Below are positions 1-5,171 of a DNA stretch of 5,171 bases, piece by piece. Every line of letters begins with the position of its first letter. Within the stretch, counting starts at the first letter, position 1. Origin of the DNA: Betaproteobacteria bacterium (lineage in GTDB: Bacteria; Pseudomonadota; Gammaproteobacteria; Burkholderiales; Burkholderiaceae_C); the NCBI GenBank assembly GCA_009923345.1, contig RFTR01000143.1, positions 1 to 5,171 on the forward strand, given 5' to 3'. A program made the translations under genes and the position numbers. The notes under the pieces were generated by a model. It searched no databases. It saw only the letters and a program-made list of their open reading frames with translations, and was not told the DNA's origin.

Positions 1-243
1 GCAACCGCGCACATCATGGCGGCCGCGTTTCAAAATCAACACAACGTCATAGGCAGTGCAACCACCAGTACCAGCCAAGACGGTTTCCATAGGACGCGGC
101 GCTAAGTTTTGTCCACCGTTTTCTGGTTTCGTGGCGTCTGGCGCACCGTCCATCGTGATGACGTGACCGCTTCCCGTTTCTGCAACAAAGCCCATAGCTG
201 ATTTTGTGTGGCTGTTGCCTGTCCAACTGACGGTGCATTCCAT
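1..243 (-). CDS. OsmC/YhfA-like family protein, N-terminal part (runs off the left edge)
   Basis: Reading the minus strand from the ATG at 243-241 gives 81 residues open to the window edge, beginning MECTVSWTG. The stretch APRPMETVLAGTGGCTAYDV (residues 48-67) is the OsmC-fold signature, with the conserved reactive cysteine at Cys62 inside GGCT. The upstream half (about residues 17-45: MGFVAETGSGH, then MDGAPD) matches the N-terminal beta strands of YhfA-like members. OsmC/Ohr proteins are cytosolic homodimers; characterised ones reduce organic hydroperoxides with a Cys pair. The second cysteine would lie past the window edge, so peroxidase activity cannot be judged here, and YhfA-type members are poorly characterised. 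The start is supported by GAGGGA six bases upstream. It has no evident link to the T2SS genes beyond lying downstream of gspC on the same strand. The family call is secure; the exact substrate is unknown. Confidence 0.88.
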   Translation of the reverse strand, partial: MECTVSWTGNSHTKSAMGFVAETGSGHVITMDGAPDATKPENGGQNLAPRPMETVLAGTGGCTAYDVVLILKRGRHDVRGC

Positions 244-249
244 GACTAT

Positions 250-255
250 TCCCTC
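250..255 (-). promoter_or_regulatory. Shine-Dalgarno site of the OsmC-family gene
   Basis: On the minus strand the sequence reads GAGGGA, then six bases, then ATG. This fixes the start of the OsmC-family gene. It is the only convincing Shine-Dalgarno sequence in the window, in contrast to the gsp genes. Confidence 0.7.
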
Positions 256-309
256 ATGCTCTGTAAAAGATGCTGTTAAAAAGTGTTGCAATTGTCTGAC
301 GGTTAAACT

Positions 310-376
310 GCAAGCTTGTCTCCTCCACCCTCAAAAGTGGATTCAGCCCCGAGTTGCAAAACTCGGGGCTTTTTTT
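310..376 (+). ncRNA. Candidate small RNA ending in a Rho-independent terminator (5' end uncertain)
   Basis: There is no coding gene on the plus strand here, yet a complete intrinsic terminator faces that way at 345-376, so some plus-strand transcript should end at 376. Just upstream lie a pyrimidine-rich, anti-Shine-Dalgarno-like stretch (CTCCTCC, 320-326) and a small hairpin (CCAC 325-328 with GTGG 337-340). A weak -10-like TAAACT at 304-309 would start an RNA of about 60 nt, but I see no good -35 at normal spacing. CU-rich motifs of this kind occur in several bacterial sRNAs that pair with ribosome-binding sites; a role here is inference. The alternative is that the hairpin only shields the gspC/osmC region from antisense transcription. 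The 5' end given is a guess. Confidence 0.3.
345..376 (+). terminator. Strong Rho-independent terminator (plus strand)
   Basis: A perfect 11-bp stem (345-355 pairing with 360-370, AGCCCCGAGTT against AACTCGGGGCT) closes a GCAA tetraloop. It is followed by an unbroken run of T from 370 to 376. The T-tract is on the plus strand. Read on the minus strand, downstream of gspC, the hairpin is preceded by A's and followed by GAATCC, so it lacks the U-tract needed for efficient intrinsic termination of gspC. It may still act as a 3'-end stabiliser for a gspC message. Confidence 0.85.
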
Positions 377-388
377 CTTAACTATTGG

Positions 389-850
389 CTATTTTTTAAG
401 CGGTAATTCCAAAACTAGCGCCGGGGTAGATCCCATTTGAGGCCCTAACTCCGCTTTCTTTGGCCCAGTTCCGACAAGAATAAATCCATCAGACACGGTT
501 TGCCCAAGGCGATAGGGCTTAGCTGGCTTCCCATCCACAGATATGAGCGCAACCCCTTGGGGAGGGCCGCCATCCATCACCCCTACCAATACAAATCGAC
601 TTGCCAAATTGGCACTTGCCGATTGCACAGGGGCTACACCCAAGGCTTTAGAGACAGATAAAGAGTCCACGTCAGGTGAAACTTGTTTTTGCTCGGAGCC
701 AACATTTAAGGGGACACCTTCGTCAGCCCCCTCACTCCAGCGCAAAACAAGAACAACTGCGGTGTAGGCAACCCCCGCCCAAACCAATAAATTTACTAAT
801 TGCAAAAAAGTAGTGGGGGAAGTGAAAAATGACTTACGAGCGCTATTCAT
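389..850 (-). CDS. gspC: T2SS inner-membrane protein GspC, short form without a PDZ domain
   Basis: The product has 153 residues: a short cytoplasmic N-terminus, one membrane segment (about residues 17-37, LQLVNLLVWAGVAYTAVVLVL), a linker, and a homology region (HR) domain at about 68-150. The core SRFVLVGVMDGG...ALISVDGKPAKPYRLGQTV...FILVGTGPKKAEL is typical of GspC/PilP HR domains. GspC links the GspL/GspM platform to the periplasmic N-domains of the GspD secretin. Well-studied enterobacterial and Vibrio homologues are roughly 270-300 residues with a C-terminal PDZ or coiled coil. This protein stops right after the HR domain, as short GspC proteins of Burkholderiales do. A TTG at 880-878 extends the frame by ten residues but has no ribosome-binding site; the ATG at 850-848 has a weak GAAG two bases upstream and puts the membrane segment at a normal distance. 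The stop is TAG at 391-389. It is divergent from gspG-L. Confidence 0.9.
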   Translation of the reverse strand: MNSARKSFFTSPTTFLQLVNLLVWAGVAYTAVVLVLRWSEGADEGVPLNVGSEQKQVSPDVDSLSVSKALGVAPVQSASANLASRFVLVGVMDGGPPQGVALISVDGKPAKPYRLGQTVSDGFILVGTGPKKAELGPQMGSTPALVLELPLKK

Positions 851-1007
851 AACTTCATCATATAAGAAGAAGTAACGCAAGATTTTTACGAACTAACCAT
901 GACAACCCCGAACAGCCAATATATGAGCCGTTATTTACTATTTCTTCTCATAAAAGACTAAGTGTTGTCTCTTATCATGAGTCATCCCCATCAAATTTAG
1001 CCCCCTC
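851..1007. promoter_or_regulatory. Divergent intergenic region between gspC and gspG (putative promoters)
   Basis: This 157-bp stretch is visibly more AT-rich than the flanking genes and separates two divergent starts, so it should hold the promoters of both gspC (minus) and the gspG operon (plus). The best plus-strand -10 match is TATCAT at 973-978 (five of six bases), which would give a 5' leader of about 25 nt for gspG, but no good -35 stands at 16-18 nt. That may mean activator dependence. A small dyad, ATGAGTCAT (977-985), overlaps that -10 and could be an operator half; this is speculative. No reliable minus-strand promoter could be chosen. Confidence 0.4.
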
Positions 1008-1457
1008 ATGCACCCCTTGCAAGCCAAAAATAACCTTCGCGCAAAAGCCAAACAACGCGGCTTCACCCTGATCGAGTTGATGGTCGTCCTAGCCATCATC
1101 GGCATACTCGCAGCGCTAGTCGTTCCCAACGTTCTCAACCGGGCCGACGACGCCCGCATCACCGCAGCGCGCACCGACATCGGCAACCTGATGCAAGCCC
1201 TAAAGCTCTACCGCCTTGACAACCAACGCTACCCCAGCGCCGAGCAAGGCTTGCAAGCACTGGTCGTACAACCCACCGCAGGCCCTGCGCCTTTGAACTG
1301 GAAGCCTTACATCGACAAACTGCCCAACGACCCATGGGGCAAGCCTTACCAGTACATGAACCCAGGCCTCAAAGGCGAAGTAGATATCCTCTCGCTCGGC
1401 GCCGATGGCCAAGTCGGAGGCGAAGGCAAAAACGCCGATATCGGCAGCTGGCAATAA
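1008..1457 (+). CDS. gspG: T2SS major pseudopilin GspG
   Basis: The product has 149 residues with an 18-residue leader ending QRG before FTLIELMVVLAIIGILAALV, the class III prepilin signature: cleavage after Gly18, Phe at +1, and Glu at +5 (Glu23). GspD-family prepilin peptidase (GspO/PilD) would cleave and N-methylate it. The body has the typical GspG elements: the helix continuation (TDIGNLMQALKLYRLDNQRYP), the LPNDPWGKPYQY block, and the C-terminal calcium-binding loop (SLGADGQVGGEG..ADIGSW) with Asp133 and Asp144 conserved. GspG subunits polymerise into the periplasmic pseudopilus that pushes substrate through the secretin. Length is normal. ATG 1008 is the only plausible start, because an in-frame TGA at 978-980 lies just upstream with no other start codon between. 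It has no Shine-Dalgarno sequence. It is first in the plus-strand operon. Confidence 0.97.
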   Translation: MHPLQAKNNLRAKAKQRGFTLIELMVVLAIIGILAALVVPNVLNRADDARITAARTDIGNLMQALKLYRLDNQRYPSAEQGLQALVVQPTAGPAPLNWKPYIDKLPNDPWGKPYQYMNPGLKGEVDILSLGADGQVGGEGKNADIGSWQ

Positions 1458-1462
1458 GCCCC

Positions 1463-1915
1463 ATGCAGCGCCAGCGCGGGCTGACTTTGCTGGAGCTTTT
1501 GGTGGTGCTGGCCATCATCGCTATCTCTTCCGCTGGTGTTGCCCTTGCGATGCGCGACAACGCGCAAACCCAGTTAGAGCGCGAAGCGCAGCGCCTTATT
1601 GCCAAACTCGAAGCAGCCCGCGTGCAGTCGCGTGCGCAGGGTTTGCCACTTGTCTGGCGCGCCACGGCATCGGGTTTTGTGATTGAAACGCCTTTGGTTG
1701 GTTCCAGCTTTGAGGCGCAAAGTGAAGATTGGCTGTCTGCAGATATCTCCATCGGTATGTCTGCAGGCATAAAGACCATCACACTGGGGCCTGAACCGAT
1801 CATTCCACCTGCCACCATTACTCTCAGCAAAGCAAGCGGCCAAAGTTCGGGCGCCAAACCAATGAATCTGCGCATCGGCACCGATGGCCTTCAGCCGTTC
1901 CATCGGTTGCCATGA
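1463..1915 (+). CDS. gspH: T2SS minor pseudopilin GspH
   Basis: The product has 150 residues with a very short leader, MQRQRG, followed by LTLLELLVVLAIIAISSAGVAL. Glu at +5 (Glu11) is present, but +1 is Leu instead of the usual Phe. The segment EREAQRLIAKLEAARVQSRAQGLPLVW (39-65) and the C-terminal LRIGTDGLQPF are typical of the GspH family (the beta-sandwich of GspH/FimT). GspH is a minor pseudopilin near the tip of the pseudopilus, beneath the GspI-J-K complex. The frame is open upstream to about 1334, but that part overlaps gspG out of frame. The ATG at 1463 puts the prepilin motif at the N-terminus, five bases after the gspG stop, so translation is probably coupled. No Shine-Dalgarno sequence is visible. 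Confidence 0.94.
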   Translation: MQRQRGLTLLELLVVLAIIAISSAGVALAMRDNAQTQLEREAQRLIAKLEAARVQSRAQGLPLVWRATASGFVIETPLVGSSFEAQSEDWLSADISIGMSAGIKTITLGPEPIIPPATITLSKASGQSSGAKPMNLRIGTDGLQPFHRLP

Positions 1916-2010
1916 GAAACCATTTTTGAAGCCAGCTTCACATCTGAAGTACGCACCACCTTTCCTTCAAAATTGAACCCGTGTTTTTATCAACCCTACA
2001 GCACCCATTA
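1916..2010. other. 95-nt gap between gspH and gspI with inverted repeats
   Basis: This is the only real gap inside an otherwise closely packed operon. TTTTGAAG (1924-1931) is complementary to CTTCAAAA (1965-1972), and shorter dyads nest in or beside it: TGAAG/CTTCA around 1927-1940 and TTCAA/TTGAA at 1966-1977. No T-tract follows, so it is not an intrinsic terminator. If gspI starts at the GTG at 1981, the last 30 bases would be coding. Confidence 0.4.
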
Positions 2011-2394
2011 ATGCGTTTGCGTCTTTGCATAAAGTGCGCTTCACAGCAGCAAGGCTTCACTCTCATAGAAGTGCTAGTGGCATTAGCCATAGTGGCCCTC
2101 GCTTTGATGGCAGGTACACGCGTCAGCGCATCCCTCACCCACAACGCCCAACGCCAAAGCGATGCCATGCTCGCGCAAATCTGCGCCGACAACGCGCTCA
2201 TACAACTGCGCTTGTCGCAGCAATTGCCCAGCGTTGGCGTGACAAACATAACCTGCGAACAAGCGTCACAAACCTTTGATGTAGCTTTGACTGTCAGCAC
2301 GACGCCCAACCCTGCTTTTAGGCGGGTCGACGCGCAGGTGTTTGGTGCGCAATTTCCTGTGCTTCGCGTCACAACTGTTGTGGGACGTTATTGA
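2011..2394 (+). CDS. gspI: T2SS minor pseudopilin GspI
   Basis: From the ATG at 2011 the product has 127 residues, the usual GspI size. It carries a 15-residue leader ending QQQG, then FTLIEVLVALAIVALALMAG, with Phe at +1 and Glu at +5 (Glu20). The body (NALIQLRLSQQLPSVG, CEQASQTFDVALTVSTTPNPAFRRVDAQVF, VLRVTTVVGRY) fits GspI. In characterised systems GspI nucleates the tip complex with GspJ and GspK in the inner membrane. A GTG at 1981 would add ten residues (start MFLSTLQHPL). Neither start has a clear Shine-Dalgarno sequence; the ATG is preferred because it gives a leader of the same length as that of GspJ. The stop TGA overlaps the gspJ ATG by one base. Confidence 0.93.
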   Translation: MRLRLCIKCASQQQGFTLIEVLVALAIVALALMAGTRVSASLTHNAQRQSDAMLAQICADNALIQLRLSQQLPSVGVTNITCEQASQTFDVALTVSTTPNPAFRRVDAQVFGAQFPVLRVTTVVGRY

Positions 2395-3173
2395 TGCAAA
2401 AGCAGCAGTCTTTAAACGTTACCTCCAAGCAACAAGGCTTTACGCTCATCGAGTTGCTGATCGCCATCACGCTAATGGCCGTGATGGCGGGCTTGGGTTG
2501 GCGCGGTCTAGACGGCCTAATGCGCAGCCGCGACATCAACCAAACACGCTTAGACCAGACCGCCGTCCTACAAACCGTGCTTGCGCAGTGGCGCTCGGAT
2601 CTAGACCACATGACAGCGGTGCCCAGCATCAGCGAGGCTGGCTTGGCTTGGGACGGGCAAACCTTGCGCATCACACGTCGCGCCAGCACCCCTATGGCTG
2701 ACGGCAGCGACGCGGGCCTGTGGGTAGTTGCGTGGACACGCAGAGACGGCCTTTGGTGGCGTTGGCAGTCGCCCGCGCTACAAAACAGACGCAGCCTGCT
2801 CGAAGCATGGACGCGCGCCGAGCGTTGGGGCAAAAACGCCGGAGCAGATGACCAAAATTTTGAAACGCCTCTAGTAGCCGTCGACCAATGGCAGATCAGC
2901 TACTTTCGCGGCAATGCGTGGACGAATCCGCTGTCGAGTGCAAGCAATAACGCAGGCTCCGTTGCCAGTAACTCTTCGAATTCGAATTCCAATTCGACGC
3001 CCGATGCCATTCGCTTGGTCATTGACTTGCGCAATAACGTCAATAAGCAAGTTGAGGAACAGGCAAACGGAAGCAACAACGCATCCTTAACCACGCTAGC
3101 ACCCCCTCAAGCACAACAAGGCCGGCTATCGATCGACTGGATCCGCCCCAACTTCAGCAACAACAAATCATGA
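2394..3173 (+). CDS. gspJ: T2SS minor pseudopilin GspJ, with Ser/Asn-rich insertions
   Basis: The product has 259 residues. Its 15-residue leader ends KQQG, followed by FTLIELLIAITLMAVMAGLGWRGLDGL (Phe +1, Glu20 at +5). The GspJ core follows: QWRSDLDHMTAVPS, LAWDGQTLRITRR, LWVVAWTRRDGLWWRWQSP, WQISYFRGNAWTNPL, PDAIRLVIDL and the closing GRLSIDWIRPNF. Two low-complexity stretches interrupt the C-terminal half: a Ser/Asn run at about 181-202, and a polar Asn/Gln/Ala stretch at about 213-241, where family members usually have a short turn. The fold looks intact around them. GspJ joins GspI and GspK in the tip complex. The ATG at 2394 overlaps the gspI stop (TGATG); a TTG one codon earlier is less likely. 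GGGA about 9 bases upstream is at best a weak ribosome-binding site. Confidence 0.95.
   Translation: MQKQQSLNVTSKQQGFTLIELLIAITLMAVMAGLGWRGLDGLMRSRDINQTRLDQTAVLQTVLAQWRSDLDHMTAVPSISEAGLAWDGQTLRITRRASTPMADGSDAGLWVVAWTRRDGLWWRWQSPALQNRRSLLEAWTRAERWGKNAGADDQNFETPLVAVDQWQISYFRGNAWTNPLSSASNNAGSVASNSSNSNSNSTPDAIRLVIDLRNNVNKQVEEQANGSNNASLTTLAPPQAQQGRLSIDWIRPNFSNNKS
2975..2998 (+). repeat. Hexanucleotide tandem repeat (four units) inside gspJ
   Basis: Four consecutive 6-base units, TTCGAA, TTCGAA, TTCCAA and TTCGAC, the last two with single changes. The first two units form a perfect 12-bp palindrome (2975-2986). In the gspJ frame they encode an alternating Asn-Ser run (about residues 194-201). A six-base unit keeps the frame when copies are gained or lost, so the site could vary in length without inactivating gspJ. 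Confidence 0.7.
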
Positions 3174-4156
3174 AGCGCCAAAGCCACTCCTCTCGCGGCG
3201 CTGCTTTGTTGGCGGCCATGCTCACCGTCAGCTTGGTCGCCATGCTGGCTGCGGGTGCGGCTTGGCAACAGTGGCGAACGGTGGAAGTGGAGAGTACCGA
3301 ACGTCAACACGCACAAGCGCAATGGCTGTTGCTCGGCGCATTGGATTGGGCACGCATCATCTTGCGTGAAGACGCCCGCTCTGGCAATGCCGACGCCCCT
3401 ACAGACCATTTGGCGGAGCCTTGGGCTATTCCTTTGCAAGAGGCGCGTTTGTCTACATTTTTAGAGGCTAATTCCAATAGCTCTGCAGTAAATAAATCCG
3501 TTACGAAAGGCAACAGCACCATCTCCAACACATTCTCTGAAGACGCACTCACCCAAGAGGCCTACTTATCCGGCCAAATCATCGATCTGCAAGCCCGCAT
3601 GAACGTCAGCAACCTTTTGCAAGGCAGCCAAATCGATCTGAAATCTTTGCAAGCCTTTGAGCGCTTGTTTGAAGCGCTCAGCTTGCCAACAGCGCAAGTC
3701 AACAGCCTAGCCCAAGGCCTGGTCGCCGCCCAACAGCAAAAAGACGGCGCACCCCTAATGCCCCAGCGCATTTCGCAACTCACTTGGCTGGGGCTAACAC
3801 CGCAAACTTTGAATTCCCTAGCCTCTTACATCACGGTGTTGCCTACACGTACCCCAGTCAACCTCAACACCGCCCCGCCGGTCGTTATGTATGCAAGCGT
3901 TGCAGGTTTAAGCCTAGCTGACGCCAAACGCCTGAGCGACCAACGCGCGCAAAACCCATGGTCCGGCCTAGATGCCTTCCAAAAAGCTGCCGGTAAGCCA
4001 GTGAGTGTGGACGGAACGCACAGCGTCAATTCGCGGTTTTTTGAGGTGGTGGGGCGCCTTCGCATGCCCGCTACTAGTCTTGTGGAGCGCTCAGTGGTGC
4101 AACGCGACCAAGTCGATGTCAAAGTGCTTTGGCGGGAGAGTGGCTCTCTACAATGA
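3170..4156 (+). CDS. gspK: T2SS minor pseudopilin GspK (tip protein)
   Basis: The product has 328 residues, the large pseudopilin of the family. The leader MKRQSHSSRG precedes AALLAAMLTVSLVAMLAAGAAW. The +5 position is Ala instead of Glu, as expected for GspK, which caps the pseudopilus and need not pair with a subunit above it. Family landmarks: QAQWLLLGALDWARIILREDAR (49-70), LSGQIIDLQARMNVSNLL (133-150), a helical domain, and TPVNLNTAPPVVMYASVAGLSLADAKRL (228-255), followed by the C-terminal pseudopilin strand region (SRFFEVVGRLRM). A Ser/Asn-rich insertion at about 99-122 sits before the conserved EAYLSGQI block. The insertion is in frame and the flanks are intact. Its ATG overlaps the gspJ stop by four bases (ATGA), so translation is probably coupled. 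Confidence 0.95.
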   Translation: MKRQSHSSRGAALLAAMLTVSLVAMLAAGAAWQQWRTVEVESTERQHAQAQWLLLGALDWARIILREDARSGNADAPTDHLAEPWAIPLQEARLSTFLEANSNSSAVNKSVTKGNSTISNTFSEDALTQEAYLSGQIIDLQARMNVSNLLQGSQIDLKSLQAFERLFEALSLPTAQVNSLAQGLVAAQQQKDGAPLMPQRISQLTWLGLTPQTLNSLASYITVLPTRTPVNLNTAPPVVMYASVAGLSLADAKRLSDQRAQNPWSGLDAFQKAAGKPVSVDGTHSVNSRFFEVVGRLRMPATSLVERSVVQRDQVDVKVLWRESGSLQ

Positions 4157-4163
4157 TTAGCCC

Positions 4164-5171
4164 ATGCTGATCATCTCGCTCCCACACAACCCCAAAGACG
4201 CCCAATCTGGCTTTGCCCACGTCCATTCAGACGGGCATCAGGTGCAGCGCAACGCTGTTGGAGCAGCTTCTTTGCTGTCTACCTATGCAGGCGAGGTGGT
4301 GGCGGTTATTCCCCATACCCGTCTTTCGTGGCTAAGTGTTCAGTTTCCGCCGGGCAGCCACGGCGCTCGTTTGGGCGCTGTGCTCGAAGGTTTGCTAGAA
4401 GACCGCTTACTAGACGACGTGGCGGACTTGCACTGCGTTGTAGACCCCACATCCGCCGACGTCCCCCGAACTGGTGGCGTTGCCATAGTTGCCGCCTGCA
4501 GCAAATCTTGGCTGCGCGAGGTGCTAGCCCCTTTGCAAGCCAGTGGTTTGGTGGTGCAACGCTTGGTGCCCGAGTTGTCTCCCCGCGCTCAGCCCTTGTT
4601 ATGCGTGATGGGAACGCCAGAGTTGTCGCAATCGGTGCTTTGCCACACCCAAGGCGTTACCTTGTTGCCGCCAAATGTGGCGCAGTGGAAAGCATTTCCC
4701 GCCTTCACCGCTTACGCAACTCTCTCTGCGGCCCAAGGCCCGCTGGTTGCGGAACCTGCCATGGTTGAAAGAGTCGAACAGCTTCTGCAACGCAGACCCG
4801 TCATGCAAAACGCCGCCCAACGCGCGGTGGTTGCTGCCCAATCCGACTGGGATTTGGCGCAAGGCGAATGGGCGCAAGGCACATCACAGCGATTTTTGCG
4901 TTTATCGCAACATGTTTGGCAAACCTTTTTCCATGCCCCCGCTTGGCGCAGTGTGCGCATCGGGTTGGCCACTCTCCTAACTTTGCAAGTTCTGGGGCTG
5001 AATGCCATGGCTTGGCGCGAGCAGCGCGCGCTCGACGTTCACAAAGCGCAACTCAACCAAATTTTGACCGCCACCTTCCCCTCTGTTCGTTTGGTCATCG
5101 ACGCGCCACTGCAAATGCAACGCGAAGTCGACACCTTGCAACGTAACGCAGGCCGCGTCACCAGCACAGAC
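4164..5171 (+). CDS. gspL: T2SS inner-membrane platform protein GspL (C-terminus beyond the right edge)
   Basis: The frame from ATG 4164 is open without a stop to the last base, giving 336 residues beginning MLIISLPHNPKD. The N-terminal ~240 residues are the cytoplasmic actin-like domain that binds the GspE ATPase in characterised systems. Visible stretches are VVAVIPHTRLSWLSVQFPPG, ARLGAVLEGLLEDRLLDDV, VAIVAACSKSWLREVLAPLQASGL and GVTLLPPNVAQWKAF, which fit GspL. A single membrane segment follows at about 264-284 (VRIGLATLLTLQVLGLNAMAW), then the start of the periplasmic part (AWREQRALDVHKAQLNQIL...), where GspL would pair with GspM. The full protein is probably near 400 residues or more, so the periplasmic ferredoxin-like domain is cut. 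It starts seven bases after the gspK stop, with no Shine-Dalgarno sequence. gspM is expected next. Confidence 0.93.
   Translation, partial: MLIISLPHNPKDAQSGFAHVHSDGHQVQRNAVGAASLLSTYAGEVVAVIPHTRLSWLSVQFPPGSHGARLGAVLEGLLEDRLLDDVADLHCVVDPTSADVPRTGGVAIVAACSKSWLREVLAPLQASGLVVQRLVPELSPRAQPLLCVMGTPELSQSVLCHTQGVTLLPPNVAQWKAFPAFTAYATLSAAQGPLVAEPAMVERVEQLLQRRPVMQNAAQRAVVAAQSDWDLAQGEWAQGTSQRFLRLSQHVWQTFFHAPAWRSVRIGLATLLTLQVLGLNAMAWREQRALDVHKAQLNQILTATFPSVRLVIDAPLQMQREVDTLQRNAGRVTSTD

Noticed and set aside
47..238. Minus-strand open frame of 63 codons over the OsmC-family gene
   Set aside because: It is a shadow frame. The other minus-strand frame gives a clear OsmC signature with a ribosome-binding site; this one gives an Arg/His-rich, family-less peptide.
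345..388. Reading the 345-376 hairpin as the terminator of gspC
   Set aside because: On the minus strand the stem is preceded by A's and followed by GAATCC instead of U's, so intrinsic termination in that direction is not supported.
206..406. Open frame of 66 codons on the plus strand across the osmC-gspC gap
   Set aside because: It begins antisense inside the OsmC-family gene, runs straight through the terminator hairpin and T-tract, and has no ribosome-binding site or recognisable protein features.
857..862. TATGAT on the minus strand as a gspC -10 box
   Set aside because: It lies seven bases before the gspC ATG with no -35 at 16-18 nt. It would force a leaderless message and is probably chance in an AT-rich spacer.
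878..880. TTG as the gspC start (163 residues)
   Set aside because: It has no ribosome-binding site and adds ten residues (MRYFFLYDEV) with no family support. The ATG at 850-848 gives a normal short cytoplasmic tail.
1369..1881. Long antisense frame (170 codons) opposite gspG/gspH
   Set aside because: It is composition-driven antisense openness opposite two well-supported pseudopilin genes, with no protein-family features.
4328..4768. Plus-strand 146-codon open frame within gspL
   Set aside because: It is Arg-rich, out-of-frame translation of GC-biased gspL coding sequence. The GspL frame across the same bases shows coherent domain sequence and a membrane segment.
1..5171. CRISPR arrays, tRNA/rRNA genes, insertion sequences, phage or toxin-antitoxin genes
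   Set aside because: No spaced direct repeats, tRNA-like cloverleaf, transposase motifs or terminal inverted repeats were found by eye; all sizeable coding stretches are accounted for by the OsmC-family and gsp genes.

Overview
The window carries most of a type II secretion system (T2SS, general secretory pathway) locus from a betaproteobacterium, most likely Burkholderiales and probably Comamonadaceae. The assignment rests on the G-H-I-J-K-L gene order, a short PDZ-less GspC encoded divergently, an OsmC-family protein of the type common in that order, and the moderate GC content with GC-biased codon use. Genus cannot be settled from this sequence alone.

Layout. Positions 1-243 (minus) hold the N-terminal 81 residues of an OsmC/YhfA-like protein that runs off the left edge. 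Positions 244-388 are a non-coding gap with a strong Rho-independent terminator whose T-tract lies on the plus strand, although both flanking genes are on the minus strand. This suggests a short plus-strand RNA. Positions 389-850 (minus) are gspC. Positions 851-1007 are a divergent promoter region. From 1008 to the right edge there is one plus-strand run: gspG, gspH, gspI, gspJ, gspK and the first 336 codons of gspL, which is open to the end of the window. Spacing is tight or overlapping (5 nt, 95 nt, 1-nt overlap, 4-nt overlap, 7 nt), so this is very probably one operon. The rest of the machine (gspM/N, the secretin gspD, ATPase gspE and platform gspF) must lie outside the window.

How the genes work together. 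GspG is the major pseudopilin and builds the periplasmic pseudopilus. GspH, I, J and K are minor pseudopilins; I, J and K form the tip that starts assembly. All five carry prepilin-peptidase type leaders. GspL is the bitopic inner-membrane protein that recruits the GspE ATPase and pairs with GspM. GspC links the inner-membrane platform to the GspD secretin through its HR domain. Together they export folded proteins from the periplasm.

Oddities are modest. They are Ser/Asn-rich insertions in GspJ and GspK, one built on a hexanucleotide tandem repeat; near absence of Shine-Dalgarno sequences in the gsp operon; a 95-nt gap with inverted repeats before gspI; and the candidate small RNA. I see no wholly new system here.
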